Positions 43,443 to 52,643 of a stretch of DNA of 64,000 nucleotides are shown here, one piece after another; the stretch's first letter is position 1; every line of letters begins with the position of its first letter. The translations under genes and the position numbers were made by a program. Source of the DNA: Vibrio neptunius (GTDB lineage: Bacteria > Pseudomonadota > Gammaproteobacteria > Enterobacterales > Vibrionaceae); the NCBI RefSeq assembly GCF_000967495.1, contig NZ_JXXU01000002.1:1-64000 (forward strand), in the 5' to 3' direction. The notes below the pieces were generated by a model, which was not told where the DNA came from, made no database searches, and saw only the letters and a program-made list of their open reading frames with translations.

Positions 43443-44990
43443 ATGTCTGATTCTCTCTTTTCAGGGAAAGCTCAACAGACTGGCGCAGACTATCTGCGCC
43501 ATATCTTAAGAGCCCCGGTTTATGAAGCCGCAACGGTGACGCCTCTGCAGGAGATGCCACGCCTGAGTGAACGAATTGGCAACAAAGTGCAAATCAAGCG
43601 CGAAGATCGCCAACCTGTTCATTCATTCAAACTACGTGGTGCCTACAATATGGTTGCCAGTTTGTCTGAAGCGCAAAAAGCAGCTGGCGTGATTGCAGCC
43701 TCAGCGGGTAATCATGCCCAAGGCATGGCGCTTTCTGGTACTAAGCTTGGTATCAAAACCACAATTGTGATGCCAAAAACCACACCTGACATTAAAGTCG
43801 AAGCGGTTCGTGGTTTTGGCGGTCACGTGGTACTGCACGGCAATAACTTTGATGAAGCCAAAGCCGAAGCAGAGCGTTTATCTGAACAGCATGGCTATAC
43901 GTTTGTGCCTCCTTTTGATCACCCATTAGTGATCGCGGGCCAAGGCACCATTGGTATGGAGATGCTGCAACAGAATGGTCATCTCGATCATATCTTCGTC
44001 CCAGTTGGTGGCGGAGGTTTAGCGGCAGGTGTGGCAGTGCTGGTCAAACAGCTGATGCCAGAAATCAAAGTCATTGCAGTTGAGCCTGAAGATTCAGCGT
44101 GTCTTAAAGCCGCTTTAGATGCTGGTGAGCCCGTCGTTCTCGATCAGGTCAGCATGTTTGCTGATGGCGTCGCGGTAAAACGCATCGGTGAAGAAACCTT
44201 CCGCCTGTGTCAAAAATACCTTGATGGGCACATTACCGTTTCCAGCGATGAGATTTGCGCCGCAGTCAAAGACATCTTTGAAGATACGCGTGCTATCGCA
44301 GAGCCTTCTGGCGCGCTAGCATTAGCTGGTTTGAAGAAGTACGCTGAGCAAAACGAGCTTAAGAACAGCAACCTAGGTACTGTTCTATCGGGTGCAAACA
44401 CGAACTTCCACGGTCTGCGCTACGTCTCTGAGCGTTGTGAACTGGGTGAAAAACGTGAAGGCCTGCTGGCAGTCACGATTCCAGAACGCCAAGGCGCTTT
44501 CTTTGAGTTCTGTAACCTGATTGGCGGCCGAGCGGTCACTGAGTTCAACTACCGCTACAACGATGACGATCTGGCCAACATTTTTGTTGGTGTCCGTCTA
44601 CAAGGTGGGCAGGAAGAGCTGGAACACATCATTCACGATCTGCGTGAAGGTGGTTACCCTGTGGTCGACTTGTCAGACGACGAAATGGCAAAACTGCACA
44701 TTCGTTACATGATAGGTGGTAAGCCATCGAAGCAGCTTAAAGAACGCCTATACAGCTTTGAATTCCCAGAGTACCCAGGTGCATTGCTGAAATTCCTCAG
44801 CACATTAGGTACACATTGGAACATTAGTCTGTTCAATTATCGCAACCATGGTGCCGACTATGGTCGAGTACTGTGTGGTTTTGAACTGGATGAAGCCGAC
44901 TTATCGCGCTTTTCCGCCCATTTGCGAGAGCTGGGCTATCAATGCAAAGACGAAACCAACAATCCGTCATATCAGTTTTTCCTTTCTTAA
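43443..44990 (+). CDS. ilvA: Threonine dehydratase, biosynthetic
   Basis: PLP enzyme converting threonine to 2-oxobutyrate, the first step to isoleucine, inhibited by Ile. 515 residues with PLP lysine in HSFKLRGAYNM (about 60-70), SAGNHAQGMA (about 87-96), the phosphate loop GGGGLAAGVA (about 188-197), and two ACT-like regulatory repeats (about 340-410 and 435-510). Last gene of the ilv operon, 3 bp after ilvD, followed by a terminator. Confidence 0.97.
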   Translation: MSDSLFSGKAQQTGADYLRHILRAPVYEAATVTPLQEMPRLSERIGNKVQIKREDRQPVHSFKLRGAYNMVASLSEAQKAAGVIAASAGNHAQGMALSGTKLGIKTTIVMPKTTPDIKVEAVRGFGGHVVLHGNNFDEAKAEAERLSEQHGYTFVPPFDHPLVIAGQGTIGMEMLQQNGHLDHIFVPVGGGGLAAGVAVLVKQLMPEIKVIAVEPEDSACLKAALDAGEPVVLDQVSMFADGVAVKRIGEETFRLCQKYLDGHITVSSDEICAAVKDIFEDTRAIAEPSGALALAGLKKYAEQNELKNSNLGTVLSGANTNFHGLRYVSERCELGEKREGLLAVTIPERQGAFFEFCNLIGGRAVTEFNYRYNDDDLANIFVGVRLQGGQEELEHIIHDLREGGYPVVDLSDDEMAKLHIRYMIGGKPSKQLKERLYSFEFPEYPGALLKFLSTLGTHWNISLFNYRNHGADYGRVLCGFELDEADLSRFSAHLRELGYQCKDETNNPSYQFFLS

Positions 44991-44995
44991 TCATC

Positions 44996-45024
44996 AAAAG
45001 GCCAGTCACATGACTGGCTTTTTC
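44996..45024 (+). terminator. Terminator of ilvGMEDA
   Basis: AAAGGCCAGT-CACATG-ACTGGCTTTTT, beginning 6 bp after the ilvA stop. Confidence 0.88.
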
Positions 45025-45162
45025 TTTTCTGCCCAATGCGACTTCCCACAATGCACTGTATGCATGTATATAATGCTAAAGTTTCATTTTAGTCATAGTA
45101 ACTTTCAGTCTACACTCAATATCAGTTTTTAAATGTTTGCTACCGCGTAGTGGAGACCATCT

Positions 45163-46143
45163 ATGTTTAACGCACTGATTCTAAACCAAGAAGAAAAACG
45201 CACCATCGCCTCTGTAGAACAAATCGACGAAGCACAATTGCCACAAGGCGACGTACTGATCGATGTCGATTACTCATCACTCAACTACAAAGATGGTCTG
45301 GCGATCACAGGCAAAGGTAAGATCATCCGCAACTTCCCAATGGTACCGGGCATCGATATGGCAGGCACCGTTGCCCACTCAGATGATGCTCGCTACCAAG
45401 TCGGCGATAAAGTCGTGTTAACTGGCTGGGGTGTCGGTGAGAATCACTGGGGGGGTATGGCTCAACGTGCGCGCCTAAAAGCTGACTGGTTGGTACCACT
45501 GCCAAAAGGAATCGACAGCAAAAAGGCCATGATGGTCGGCACCGCTGGCTTTACTGCCATGCTGTGTGTTCAAGCGCTGATCGACGCTGGTGTCAAACCT
45601 GAGTCAGGTGAAATTCTGGTCACAGGTGCCAGTGGTGGTGTGGGTTCAGTAGCGGTAACGCTACTGGCTAAGCTCGGCTACAAAGTAGCAGCGGTGACTG
45701 GCCGCATTGAACAAAATGGTCCTCTCTTAGAAAAACTGGGCGCAAGCCGCATTATTGATCGCGTCGAGTTTGAAGAACCCGCACGTCCGCTGGAAAAACA
45801 AGTTTGGGCTGGCGCCGTTGATACCGTGGGCAGCAAAGTACTGGCTAAAGTACTGGCGCAAATGGATTACAACAGCGCAGTAGCTGCTTGTGGTTTGGCT
45901 GGTGGCTTTGACCTACCAACAACCGTGATGCCTTTTATTCTGCGTAATGTTCGCCTGCAAGGCATAGACTCAGTGATGTGCCCAACAGAGAAGCGTATCG
46001 CCGCTTGGGAAAAACTGGTTGAACTACTGCCTGAAAGCTACTTTGAGCAAGCCTGTACTGAAGTAGCTCTTGCCGATGCACCAAAGTACGCAGAAGACAT
46101 CACTAACGGTCAAGTAACAGGTCGCGTTGTGATTAAGCTGTAA
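45163..46143 (+). CDS. acuI: Acrylyl-CoA reductase AcuI / YhdH family
   Basis: NADPH-dependent medium-chain reductase that turns toxic acryloyl-CoA into propionyl-CoA, important for marine bacteria dealing with DMSP breakdown. 326 residues; starts MFNALILNQEEKRT, with GroES-like domain (about 1-140), VDYSSLNYKDGLAITG (about 34-49), nucleotide loop GASGGVGSVAVTLLA (about 150-164) and LRGIDS-type end segment RLQGIDSVMCPTEKR (about 265-279). No zinc-binding cysteines of alcohol dehydrogenase type. Single gene with its own terminator. Confidence 0.9.
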   Translation: MFNALILNQEEKRTIASVEQIDEAQLPQGDVLIDVDYSSLNYKDGLAITGKGKIIRNFPMVPGIDMAGTVAHSDDARYQVGDKVVLTGWGVGENHWGGMAQRARLKADWLVPLPKGIDSKKAMMVGTAGFTAMLCVQALIDAGVKPESGEILVTGASGGVGSVAVTLLAKLGYKVAAVTGRIEQNGPLLEKLGASRIIDRVEFEEPARPLEKQVWAGAVDTVGSKVLAKVLAQMDYNSAVAACGLAGGFDLPTTVMPFILRNVRLQGIDSVMCPTEKRIAAWEKLVELLPESYFEQACTEVALADAPKYAEDITNGQVTGRVVIKL

Positions 46144-46159
46144 TTCTAAGATTCAAAAT

Positions 46160-46187
46160 AAAAGAGCCAGCATTGCTGGCTCTTTTT
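46160..46187. terminator. Terminator after acuI
   Basis: AAAGAGCCAGC-ATT-GCTGGCTCTTTTT, symmetrical with A- and T-tracts; it can serve acuI and the convergent LysR gene. Confidence 0.92.
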
Positions 46188-46205
46188 GTATCGATAGAAA
46201 TCGTG

Positions 46206-47147
46206 TTAATCCAATCCCATGTCTGCGATACGTTTGGCAATCAAGCGACTACACTCTTCTCTCACCACAGATCGCAGCCATTCCTGTGCCGGTGAGTGCT
46301 CGCAACGTGCATGCCAGATCATCGAATAATCAAACGGCGTGAACTGGAACGGCAAAGGTTTAACCGCCAAGTCGTAACGCTCTGCAACCAGATAAGCTAA
46401 ATCCGCTGGCACCGTAATAATCAGCGGCATGGTATCCACAATGGCCAATGCCGCTTCCAGATGATAAGCCCGCAGCACCATTTTTCGTTTTGGCTGATCG
46501 ACCAGAGCCTGCTCAATTAACGTTTTGACGCCATCACTGATGGCGATCATCGCATGTGGATAGGTAAGGTAATCCTTTAAACTGAGTGATATGTTGGCCA
46601 ACGGGTGCTGTTTAGATAAAAGGCATAAAACCCCTACACGACCGAGAATTTCACTTTGCAGTGGCTCCACTGGACCAATAGGTCGGCATATGGCTAAATC
46701 CGCTCCCTCATACGTCAACTGATCAGCTAATCGGTCATGTTGCAGAGGCAGAAAGTTAATCGACACATTAGGCGCTTCCTGATAAATACGCGGCAAAGCA
46801 AAGGGCAGAATAGTCTGCATCGCATAGTCAGTGGTGGCGATATTGAAGGTGTTCTCAAAGCTTTGCGGTTCAGTTTGAATCGGAGACAACACCTGACGCA
46901 GCGACTCCAACGGCTCTCCCAGTGCTTTGTCGACCTCGAGCGCTTTTTCGGTTGGAATCAGATGCTGCCCCTGACGTGTAAACAAGGGGTCACCCAGCAT
47001 ATCACGCAGCCGACCTAACACTCGGCTCATCGCAGACTGGCTAAGATTAAGCCGATGTGCTGCTTTACTCACGCTGCATTCTTCGATTAAAACCCGCAAC
47101 GCCACCAGCAAATTCAGATCACGGCGATAGATGTCTTCTAATTCCAC
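46206..47147 (-). CDS. LysR-family transcriptional regulator
   Basis: A 313-residue LTTR: N-terminal winged HTH with RRDLNLLVALRVLIEECSVS (about 8-27) and AAHRLNLSQSAMSRVLGRLR (about 29-48), then a NodD/LeuO-like co-inducer domain from about 95. Starting with a long DLNLLVAL helix it belongs to the LeuO/NodD-type branch. Target and ligand are not visible; it is convergent with acuI, so the usual divergent-target rule does not help. Confidence 0.88.
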   Translation of the reverse strand: MELEDIYRRDLNLLVALRVLIEECSVSKAAHRLNLSQSAMSRVLGRLRDMLGDPLFTRQGQHLIPTEKALEVDKALGEPLESLRQVLSPIQTEPQSFENTFNIATTDYAMQTILPFALPRIYQEAPNVSINFLPLQHDRLADQLTYEGADLAICRPIGPVEPLQSEILGRVGVLCLLSKQHPLANISLSLKDYLTYPHAMIAISDGVKTLIEQALVDQPKRKMVLRAYHLEAALAIVDTMPLIITVPADLAYLVAERYDLAVKPLPFQFTPFDYSMIWHARCEHSPAQEWLRSVVREECSRLIAKRIADMGLD

Positions 47148-47198
47148 AAATAGCCACTTAAAATGAAGGGTATATTTATTGAATTGTACTCTTTAGAT

Positions 47199-47224
47199 AA
47201 AAAAAATCCCGCCTTTCAGCGGGG
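47199..47224 (-). terminator. Terminator of the small membrane-protein gene
   Basis: Reverse strand CCCCGC-TGAAAG-GCGGGA followed by T7, about 80 bp past the 47305 stop and 50 bp before the LysR start, insulating the two. Confidence 0.75.
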
Positions 47225-47304
47225 AAGCCCAAGAAAAATGGGGATAGTGTCGGAATGTAATTGAGCGTAGTTACAATTGAGAATGGTTGTTGGAAGTTCA
47301 ACCA

Positions 47305-47490
47305 TCAATTTTCTTGCTCTTCAGATGCGCTCGGCCAGCGATGCATCTCGAGCCAAATCCCTACAACCGTCGCAACCATGCCGAGCAAAGGCATAAACGA
47401 CGATTCTGCTGGTGTACGTAAAACAAGTGCGCAAAAAGAAATAAAGCACAGCACGGAATAGATGGTTAGACGATCTAAAGCTGTCAACAT
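47305..47490 (-). CDS. Small inner-membrane protein, unknown
   Basis: A 61-residue protein with two hydrophobic helices (about 7-25, LTIYSVLCFISFCALVL; about 33-48, MPLLGMVATVVGIWLE) and a short acidic end. AAGGAG lies five bases before the ATG, a strong initiation site, and an own terminator follows. Divergent from tusA. No family recognised. Confidence 0.7.
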   Translation of the reverse strand: MLTALDRLTIYSVLCFISFCALVLRTPAESSFMPLLGMVATVVGIWLEMHRWPSASEEQEN

Positions 47491-47618
47491 AAGCGCTCCT
47501 TGTTTTAAATGTTACCAACTTGTTAAGTAAGTTAAAACAATTTGATCGCTTTGCCAAGGGGTTATTGAATATTTTTTCTTCACCAGTATTATCTACCTCC
47601 TATTGAGGTAATAAAGAT

Positions 47619-47873
47619 ATGACCATGACAATCAATTCAGAACAGGCGACCCAAACTTTAGAGGCAGAAGGACTGCGCTGCCCAGAGCCCGTGATGATGG
47701 TCAGGAAGACAATCCGTAACATGCAAGAGGGTGAGATTCTGCTGGTAAAAGCCGATGACCCATCCACCACACGTGACATTCCGAGCTTCTGCCGCTTTAT
47801 GGATCACCAGCTAATTGCGGCTCAAACTGAAGAACTGCCTTATCAGTATCTGATCAAGAAAGGAATGGATTAG
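47619..47873 (+). CDS. tusA: Sulfur carrier protein TusA (SirA)
   Basis: Carries persulfide sulfur from IscS to the TusBCD relay for 2-thiouridine of tRNA wobble bases. 84 residues with the CPxP motif in [20 protein letters not shown] (about 14-33), Cys21 being the active residue. GAGG lies ten bases before ATG 47619; a second ATG at 47625 is an alternative. Length matches E. coli TusA (81). Confidence 0.95.
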   Translation: MTMTINSEQATQTLEAEGLRCPEPVMMVRKTIRNMQEGEILLVKADDPSTTRDIPSFCRFMDHQLIAAQTEELPYQYLIKKGMD

Positions 47874-47900
47874 CGTTAACGCTAAACTCATTGAAATGAA

Positions 47901-47928
47901 AAACGGCTGCCTGGAGCAGCCGTTTGTT
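47901..47928. terminator. Bidirectional terminator after tusA
   Basis: AAACGGCTGC-CTGGA-GCAGCCGTTT, 10-bp perfect stem between tusA and the convergent 86-residue gene, with A- and T-tracts. Confidence 0.85.
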
Positions 47929-48188
47929 TATTCGTCATATTCAATGGTGTGGACTTCAGATTGTAATTTTCTCAGCTGTTTTCGCATTGCCCGCATTTCT
48001 TCATGCATTGGGATAATGTGCGCGACTCGAATCCAGGCCTCAACCGTCAATGCGGTCAACACAAATGAACCTGCAACAATCGGTAGCCACATGTCGGTCA
48101 GTACCATTGCCAGTAAACACAGTACCAAGCCGAAAGTGAATAGATAACTCTGACTTTTTGGGGTCATCCCCATATAACGTGTAAGCAT
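47928..48188 (-). CDS. Small membrane protein with coiled-coil tail
   Basis: An 86-residue protein with two membrane helices (about 15-33 and 36-53) and a C-terminal charged helix MHEEMRAMRKQLRKLQSEVH (about 61-80), likely a cytoplasmic coiled coil. AGAGGG lies before the ATG. It appears to be a conserved vibrio gene near tusA, but I recognise no domain. The 208 bp between it and mneA show nothing beyond a likely promoter. Confidence 0.7.
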   Translation of the reverse strand: MLTRYMGMTPKSQSYLFTFGLVLCLLAMVLTDMWLPIVAGSFVLTALTVEAWIRVAHIIPMHEEMRAMRKQLRKLQSEVHTIEYDE

Positions 48189-48396
48189 AATGTTGCCCTC
48201 TCGCTATACTCTAGGTGTTTGAAGAAAAAACAGAATTCTTCTGACCTTGAGTAACATCATTCACACCGTTAAGTTAGCATGACAAGTATGACACTAATAT
48301 GTCAACGATCACGCCCTTACACGAATTTAGCACAGAGTTTGATCTATCGCATTTCTCCACCAGATATCCGATTTTTACCACACTTTAGCGACATTT

Positions 48397-48951
48397 CTAC
48401 AAGAATGCTGCACCTACCGCTAGAGCGATAAATAGCAGAGCGGTCAGCTTACGAATCAGGTTGAGCGGCATTTTATCAGCCGACAATTTACCAATCAAAA
48501 CCACGGGAACATTGGCTGCCAGCATACCCAACGTAGTACCTATAATCACCAACGTCAGCGCGTCGGCAAACTGAGCCCCTAAGATAGAGGTAGCAATCTG
48601 AGTTTTGTCACCAATTTCAGCGATAAAGAACGCAATGAAGCTGGCAACAAACGGTCCTCGGTTAGAAATTTCATCGTCATCATCCAACTTATCTGGGATT
48701 AGCACCCAACCCGCCATAGCGAGAAAACTTGCCACCACGACCCACTTAAGCACCTCAGGTGATAAATAGTCGGCCACAACCACGCCTAACCAAGCCGCAA
48801 GGGCGTGATTGGCAATAGTAGCGAAGAAAATGGCGGCGATAATCGGTATCGGTTTTCGATAACGACTGGCCAACAGTAAAGACAATAGCTGGGTTTTGTC
48901 ACCAATTTCGGCTAAAGCGACAGTGGTAATTGAAATAGCTAAAACGCTCAC
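48397..48951 (-). CDS. mneA: Manganese exporter MneA (UPF0016/GDT1 family)
   Basis: A 184-residue inner-membrane exporter with two repeats of the GDT1 motif E-x-G-D-K-T: VALAEIGDKTQLLSLLLASR (about 12-31) and FFIAEIGDKTQIATSILGA (about 113-131). The V. cholerae homologue at this locus exports Mn2+ and protects from its toxicity. Start is GTG (MSVLAIS), overlapping the stop of a minimal leader ORF (ATG at 48962, sequence MSMS). A yybP-ykoY riboswitch lies upstream, which fits Mn2+-induced expression. Confidence 0.9.
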   Translation of the reverse strand: MSVLAISITTVALAEIGDKTQLLSLLLASRYRKPIPIIAAIFFATIANHALAAWLGVVVADYLSPEVLKWVVVASFLAMAGWVLIPDKLDDDDEISNRGPFVASFIAFFIAEIGDKTQIATSILGAQFADALTLVIIGTTLGMLAANVPVVLIGKLSADKMPLNLIRKLTALLFIALAVGAAFL

Positions 48952-49014
48952 GACATGCTCATTGAGGCAGGGATAATTATTTTAAACCTAAGACAAACCT
49001 CGTGCCCCACCCCG

Positions 49015-49155
49015 GTTCACGATGTTTATCTAAGGTCTTGCTAAACCCATCAGGCGATGAGTCTCGAGCGCCATGGTGATTGTGCACCAATTATGTTGAC
49101 GAACGAACCAAACAATCAGGCTGATTGTGTTGGTAAGCTACTCCCCAAAGATGGA
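49015..49155 (-). promoter_or_regulatory. yybP-ykoY manganese riboswitch upstream of mneA
   Basis: Reverse strand carries the class hallmarks in order: GGGGAGTAGC (49146-49137), then CGTCAACATA (about 49102-49093), a middle segment with the GATGAGT/CATGG elements, and the distal AGACCTTAG (about 49037-49029). This matches the layout of the E. coli mntP and vibrio mneA leaders, where Mn2+ docks two loops and frees translation or transcription. The 3' part runs towards the mneA start at 48951. Boundaries are approximate. Confidence 0.85.
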
Positions 49156-49429
49156 CGCAATTCTATCCAGCTCTATGTCATTTCTCAAGTAACAAAGTGG
49201 TCAAAAACTTCCTTTTAGGAAAATTTGGACGAATAAGCCATTAAAAATCCATTAAAGGAGAATTCTGACTAGGAATTAATCAAGATTAGCCCTACTCCCC
49301 TACGCAATATCTGGGTATAATTGATTGTTATTTTCATTATATTAATGTGCTGAAAGTGATAGAAATCGCCATGACTACGGCGAACATTTGATCAATAACA
49401 GCAACAGAAGAATCGCGCGAACCTGACTT

Positions 49430-50350
49430 ATGCAAAAATACGATATCAAAACCTTCCAGGGAATGATCCTCGCGCTGCAGGATTATTGGGCTCAAAATGG
49501 TTGTACCATTGTTCAACCGCTAGATATGGAAGTGGGTGCGGGTACCTCTCACCCAATGACTTGTCTACGAGCGCTTGGCCCAGAGCCAATGTCTACAGCT
49601 TACGTACAACCTTCACGTCGTCCGACCGATGGCCGTTACGGTGAAAACCCTAACCGTCTTCAGCACTACTACCAATTCCAAGTAGCGCTAAAACCATCGC
49701 CAGACAATATTCAGGAGCTGTACCTAGGTTCTCTAGAAGTACTTGGTGTCGATCCTCTGGTTCACGACATTCGTTTCGTCGAAGATAACTGGGAGAACCC
49801 AACATTAGGCGCATGGGGCCTAGGCTGGGAAGTGTGGCTAAACGGCATGGAAGTGACTCAGTTTACTTACTTCCAGCAGGTTGGTGGCCTTGAGTGTAAA
49901 CCAGTAACCGGTGAGATCACTTACGGTATCGAACGTCTTGCTATGTACATCCAAGAAGTAGACTCGGTTTACGATCTCGTATGGAACATCGCACCAGACG
50001 GTAGCAAAGTGACTTACGGTGACATTTTCCACCAGAACGAAGTGGAACAGTCTACGTACAACTTCGAGCACGCAGACGTCGATTTCCTATTCACTTTCTT
50101 CGACCAATGTGAAAAAGAAACCAAAGAGCTACTTGAGCTTGAGAAGCCACTGCCGCTTCCAGCTTACGAGCGCATTCTAAAAGCGGGCCACGCATTTAAC
50201 ATCCTTGATGCGCGCAAAGCTATCTCTGTAACAGAGCGCCAACGTTACATCCTTCGTATCCGCAACCTGACTAAGTCTGTTGCTGAAGCGTACTACGCAT
50301 CACGTGAAGCGCTTGGCTTCCCAATGTGCCGTAAGGAAGAGGAGAAGTAA
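49430..50350 (+). CDS. glyQ: Glycyl-tRNA synthetase alpha subunit
   Basis: Catalytic (class II) alpha chain of the tetrameric bacterial GlyRS. 306 residues: start [20 protein letters not shown], motif 1 region [20 protein letters not shown] (about 29-48), motif 2 [14 protein letters not shown] (about 60-73) and motif 3 TYGIERLAM (about 165-173). glyS follows 2 bp after the stop. Upstream 48952-49429 holds the mneA riboswitch and both divergent promoters. Confidence 0.97.
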   Translation: MQKYDIKTFQGMILALQDYWAQNGCTIVQPLDMEVGAGTSHPMTCLRALGPEPMSTAYVQPSRRPTDGRYGENPNRLQHYYQFQVALKPSPDNIQELYLGSLEVLGVDPLVHDIRFVEDNWENPTLGAWGLGWEVWLNGMEVTQFTYFQQVGGLECKPVTGEITYGIERLAMYIQEVDSVYDLVWNIAPDGSKVTYGDIFHQNEVEQSTYNFEHADVDFLFTFFDQCEKETKELLELEKPLPLPAYERILKAGHAFNILDARKAISVTERQRYILRIRNLTKSVAEAYYASREALGFPMCRKEEEK

Positions 50351-50352
50351 TC

Positions 50353-52419
50353 ATGGCAAAAGAATTTCTAATTGAACTGGGTACTGAAGAGCTACCACCA
50401 ACGCAGCTTCGTACTCTAGCGGAAGCATTCGCAGCAAACTTCGAAGCTGAGTTAAAAAGTGCAGACTTAGCACATGAAGGCGTGAAGTGGTACGCCGCTC
50501 CTCGTCGTCTAGCACTTAAGGTTGCAGGTCTTGCTGATGGCCAAGCTGACAAAGTGGTTGAAAAGCGTGGCCCTGCAGTTTCAGTAGCATTCGATGCTGA
50601 TGGTAACGCGACTAAAGCCGCTCAAGGTTGGGCGCGTGGTAACGGCATCACGGTAGAGCAAGCTGACCGCCTAGTGACAGACAAAGGCGAATGGCTTCTT
50701 TTCAAACAAGAAGTAAAAGGCCAAGCGACGTCTGAAATCGTTGTCGACCTAGCAGCTAAAGCGCTGGGTAACCTGCCTATCGCTAAGCCAATGCGTTGGG
50801 GTAACAAAACAACTCAGTTTATCCGCCCAGTTAAAACGCTAACCATGCTTATGGGCTCAGATCTTATCGAAGGTGAAATCCTTGGCGTAGCATCAGATCG
50901 CACTATCCGTGGTCACCGCTTCATGGGTGAGCAAGAGTTCACTATCGAATCTGCAGAGCAATACCCTTCGATCCTAGAAGAGCGCGGTAAAGTGATGGCA
51001 GATTACGAAGCACGTAAAGCTATCATCCTTGCTGACTCGCAAAAAGCAGCAGCTGCCGTTGGCGGTGTTGCTGATCTCGAAGATGACCTAGTTGAAGAAG
51101 TGACTTCTTTGGTTGAATGGCCAGTGGTACTGACGGCGAAGTTCGAAGAAGAGTTCCTAAAGGTGCCTTCTGAAGCGCTGGTTTACACCATGAAAGGTGA
51201 CCAGAAGTACTTCCCAGTGTATGACGAAAACAAGAAGCTACTACCAAACTTCATCTTTGTTTCTAACATCGAATCGAAAGAGCCTCGATATGTTATCGAA
51301 GGTAACGAGAAGGTAGTACGTCCACGTCTAGCGGATGCTGAGTTCTTCTTTAACACTGACCGTAAGCGTCCTCTTATCGACCGCCTGCCAGAACTAGAGC
51401 AAGCGATCTTCCAGAAGCAGCTTGGTACTATCAAAGACAAGACAGACCGCATCACAGAGCTTGCTGGCTACATCGCTGAGCAAATCGACGCTGACGTTGA
51501 GAAATCTAAGCGCGCAGGCCTACTGGCTAAGTGTGACCTAATGACATCTATGGTATTCGAATTTACCGATACTCAAGGTGTAATGGGTATGCACTATGCG
51601 ACTCACGATGGTGAAGACGAGCAAGTTGCACTGGCACTTTACGAGCAGTACATGCCTCGTTTCGCTGGTGACGAACTGCCAAGCACTGGTATTTCATCTG
51701 CTGTCGCAATGGCTGACAAGCTAGATACGATTGTTGGTATCTTCGGTATTGGTCAAGCACCTAAGGGTTCTGACCCATTCGCACTTCGCCGCGCCTCTCT
51801 AGGTGTACTGCGTATCATCGTTGAAAACGGCTACAACCTAGACCTCACAGACCTAATCGCGAAAGCAAAATCTCTGTTTGGTGACCGTTTGACCAACGAC
51901 AGCGTAGAAGCTGATGTTATCGACTTTATGCTAGGTCGTTTCCGCGCATGGTATCAAGATGCAGGTTTCAGCGTGGATATCATCCAAGCGGTACTGGCGA
52001 ATCGTCCAACTAAGCCAGCTGACTTTGACCAACGTGTTAAAGCGGTTTCTCACTTCCGTGAACTGGAAGCGGCAGAAGCTCTGGCTGCGGCAAACAAGCG
52101 TGTAGGCAACATCCTAGCCAAGTTCGATGGTGAGCTAGCAGCAGACATCGATCTATCGCTGCTACAAGAAGACGCAGAGAAAGCACTAGCAGAAAGCGTT
52201 GAAGTAATGACAGAAGCGCTAGAGCCAGCGTTCGCAACGGGTAACTACCAACAAGCGCTAAGCAAGCTTGCAGACCTGCGTGAGCCAGTAGATGCTTTCT
52301 TCGATAACGTCATGGTAATGGCAGACGACGAAGCGCTGAAGAAAAACCGTCTAACGCTACTGAATAACCTGCGTAACCTATTCCTACAGATCGCGGATAT
52401 TTCACTTCTACAGAAGTAA
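50353..52419 (+). CDS. glyS: Glycyl-tRNA synthetase beta subunit
   Basis: Beta chain of GlyRS: tRNA recognition and binding. 688 residues starting [19 protein letters not shown], with an HD-like domain and the C-terminal anticodon-binding part (about 560-688). Length matches E. coli GlyS (689). Ends before a strong terminator. Codon use is highly biased, as expected for abundant translation genes, which also explains its many open shadow frames. Confidence 0.97.
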   Translation: MAKEFLIELGTEELPPTQLRTLAEAFAANFEAELKSADLAHEGVKWYAAPRRLALKVAGLADGQADKVVEKRGPAVSVAFDADGNATKAAQGWARGNGITVEQADRLVTDKGEWLLFKQEVKGQATSEIVVDLAAKALGNLPIAKPMRWGNKTTQFIRPVKTLTMLMGSDLIEGEILGVASDRTIRGHRFMGEQEFTIESAEQYPSILEERGKVMADYEARKAIILADSQKAAAAVGGVADLEDDLVEEVTSLVEWPVVLTAKFEEEFLKVPSEALVYTMKGDQKYFPVYDENKKLLPNFIFVSNIESKEPRYVIEGNEKVVRPRLADAEFFFNTDRKRPLIDRLPELEQAIFQKQLGTIKDKTDRITELAGYIAEQIDADVEKSKRAGLLAKCDLMTSMVFEFTDTQGVMGMHYATHDGEDEQVALALYEQYMPRFAGDELPSTGISSAVAMADKLDTIVGIFGIGQAPKGSDPFALRRASLGVLRIIVENGYNLDLTDLIAKAKSLFGDRLTNDSVEADVIDFMLGRFRAWYQDAGFSVDIIQAVLANRPTKPADFDQRVKAVSHFRELEAAEALAAANKRVGNILAKFDGELAADIDLSLLQEDAEKALAESVEVMTEALEPAFATGNYQQALSKLADLREPVDAFFDNVMVMADDEALKKNRLTLLNNLRNLFLQIADISLLQK

Positions 52420-52442
52420 TATTTCGAACAATATAGGTTCTA

Positions 52443-52476
52443 CAAAGCCCAACTCCTCGGAGTTGGGCTTTGTTTT
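52443..52476 (+). terminator. Terminator after glyS
   Basis: AAAGCCCAACTC-CTCG-GAGTTGGGCTTT then GTTTTT: a 12-bp perfect stem beginning 24 bp after the stop. Confidence 0.93.
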
Positions 52477-52579
52477 TATCAGTGACGGAATTTTGTGCTT
52501 TGCCTCGTAACCACATTAAGGTATGTTCAGGGATTATCCGATTATCCTTAGACTACTACGCTCAAGGTGAGTCTTGGAA

Positions 52580-52599
52580 TGACTAGCTTCGACTAGTCA
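52580..52599 (+). other. Hairpin in the avtA leader
   Basis: TGACTAG-CTTCGA-CTAGTCA is a perfect 7-bp inverted repeat, 45 bp before the avtA ATG and without a T-run. It might be an operator or a 5' UTR structure. Confidence 0.4.
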
Positions 52600-52643
52600 C
52601 TATGACATGCAAAGCAATCACAATGAATTAGGTATAACTACAA

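Noticed and set aside
50271..50552. Reverse frames over glyQS, gyrB and other highly expressed genes
   Set aside because: Long shadow frames come from strong codon bias in the real genes; none has a start signal or motif.
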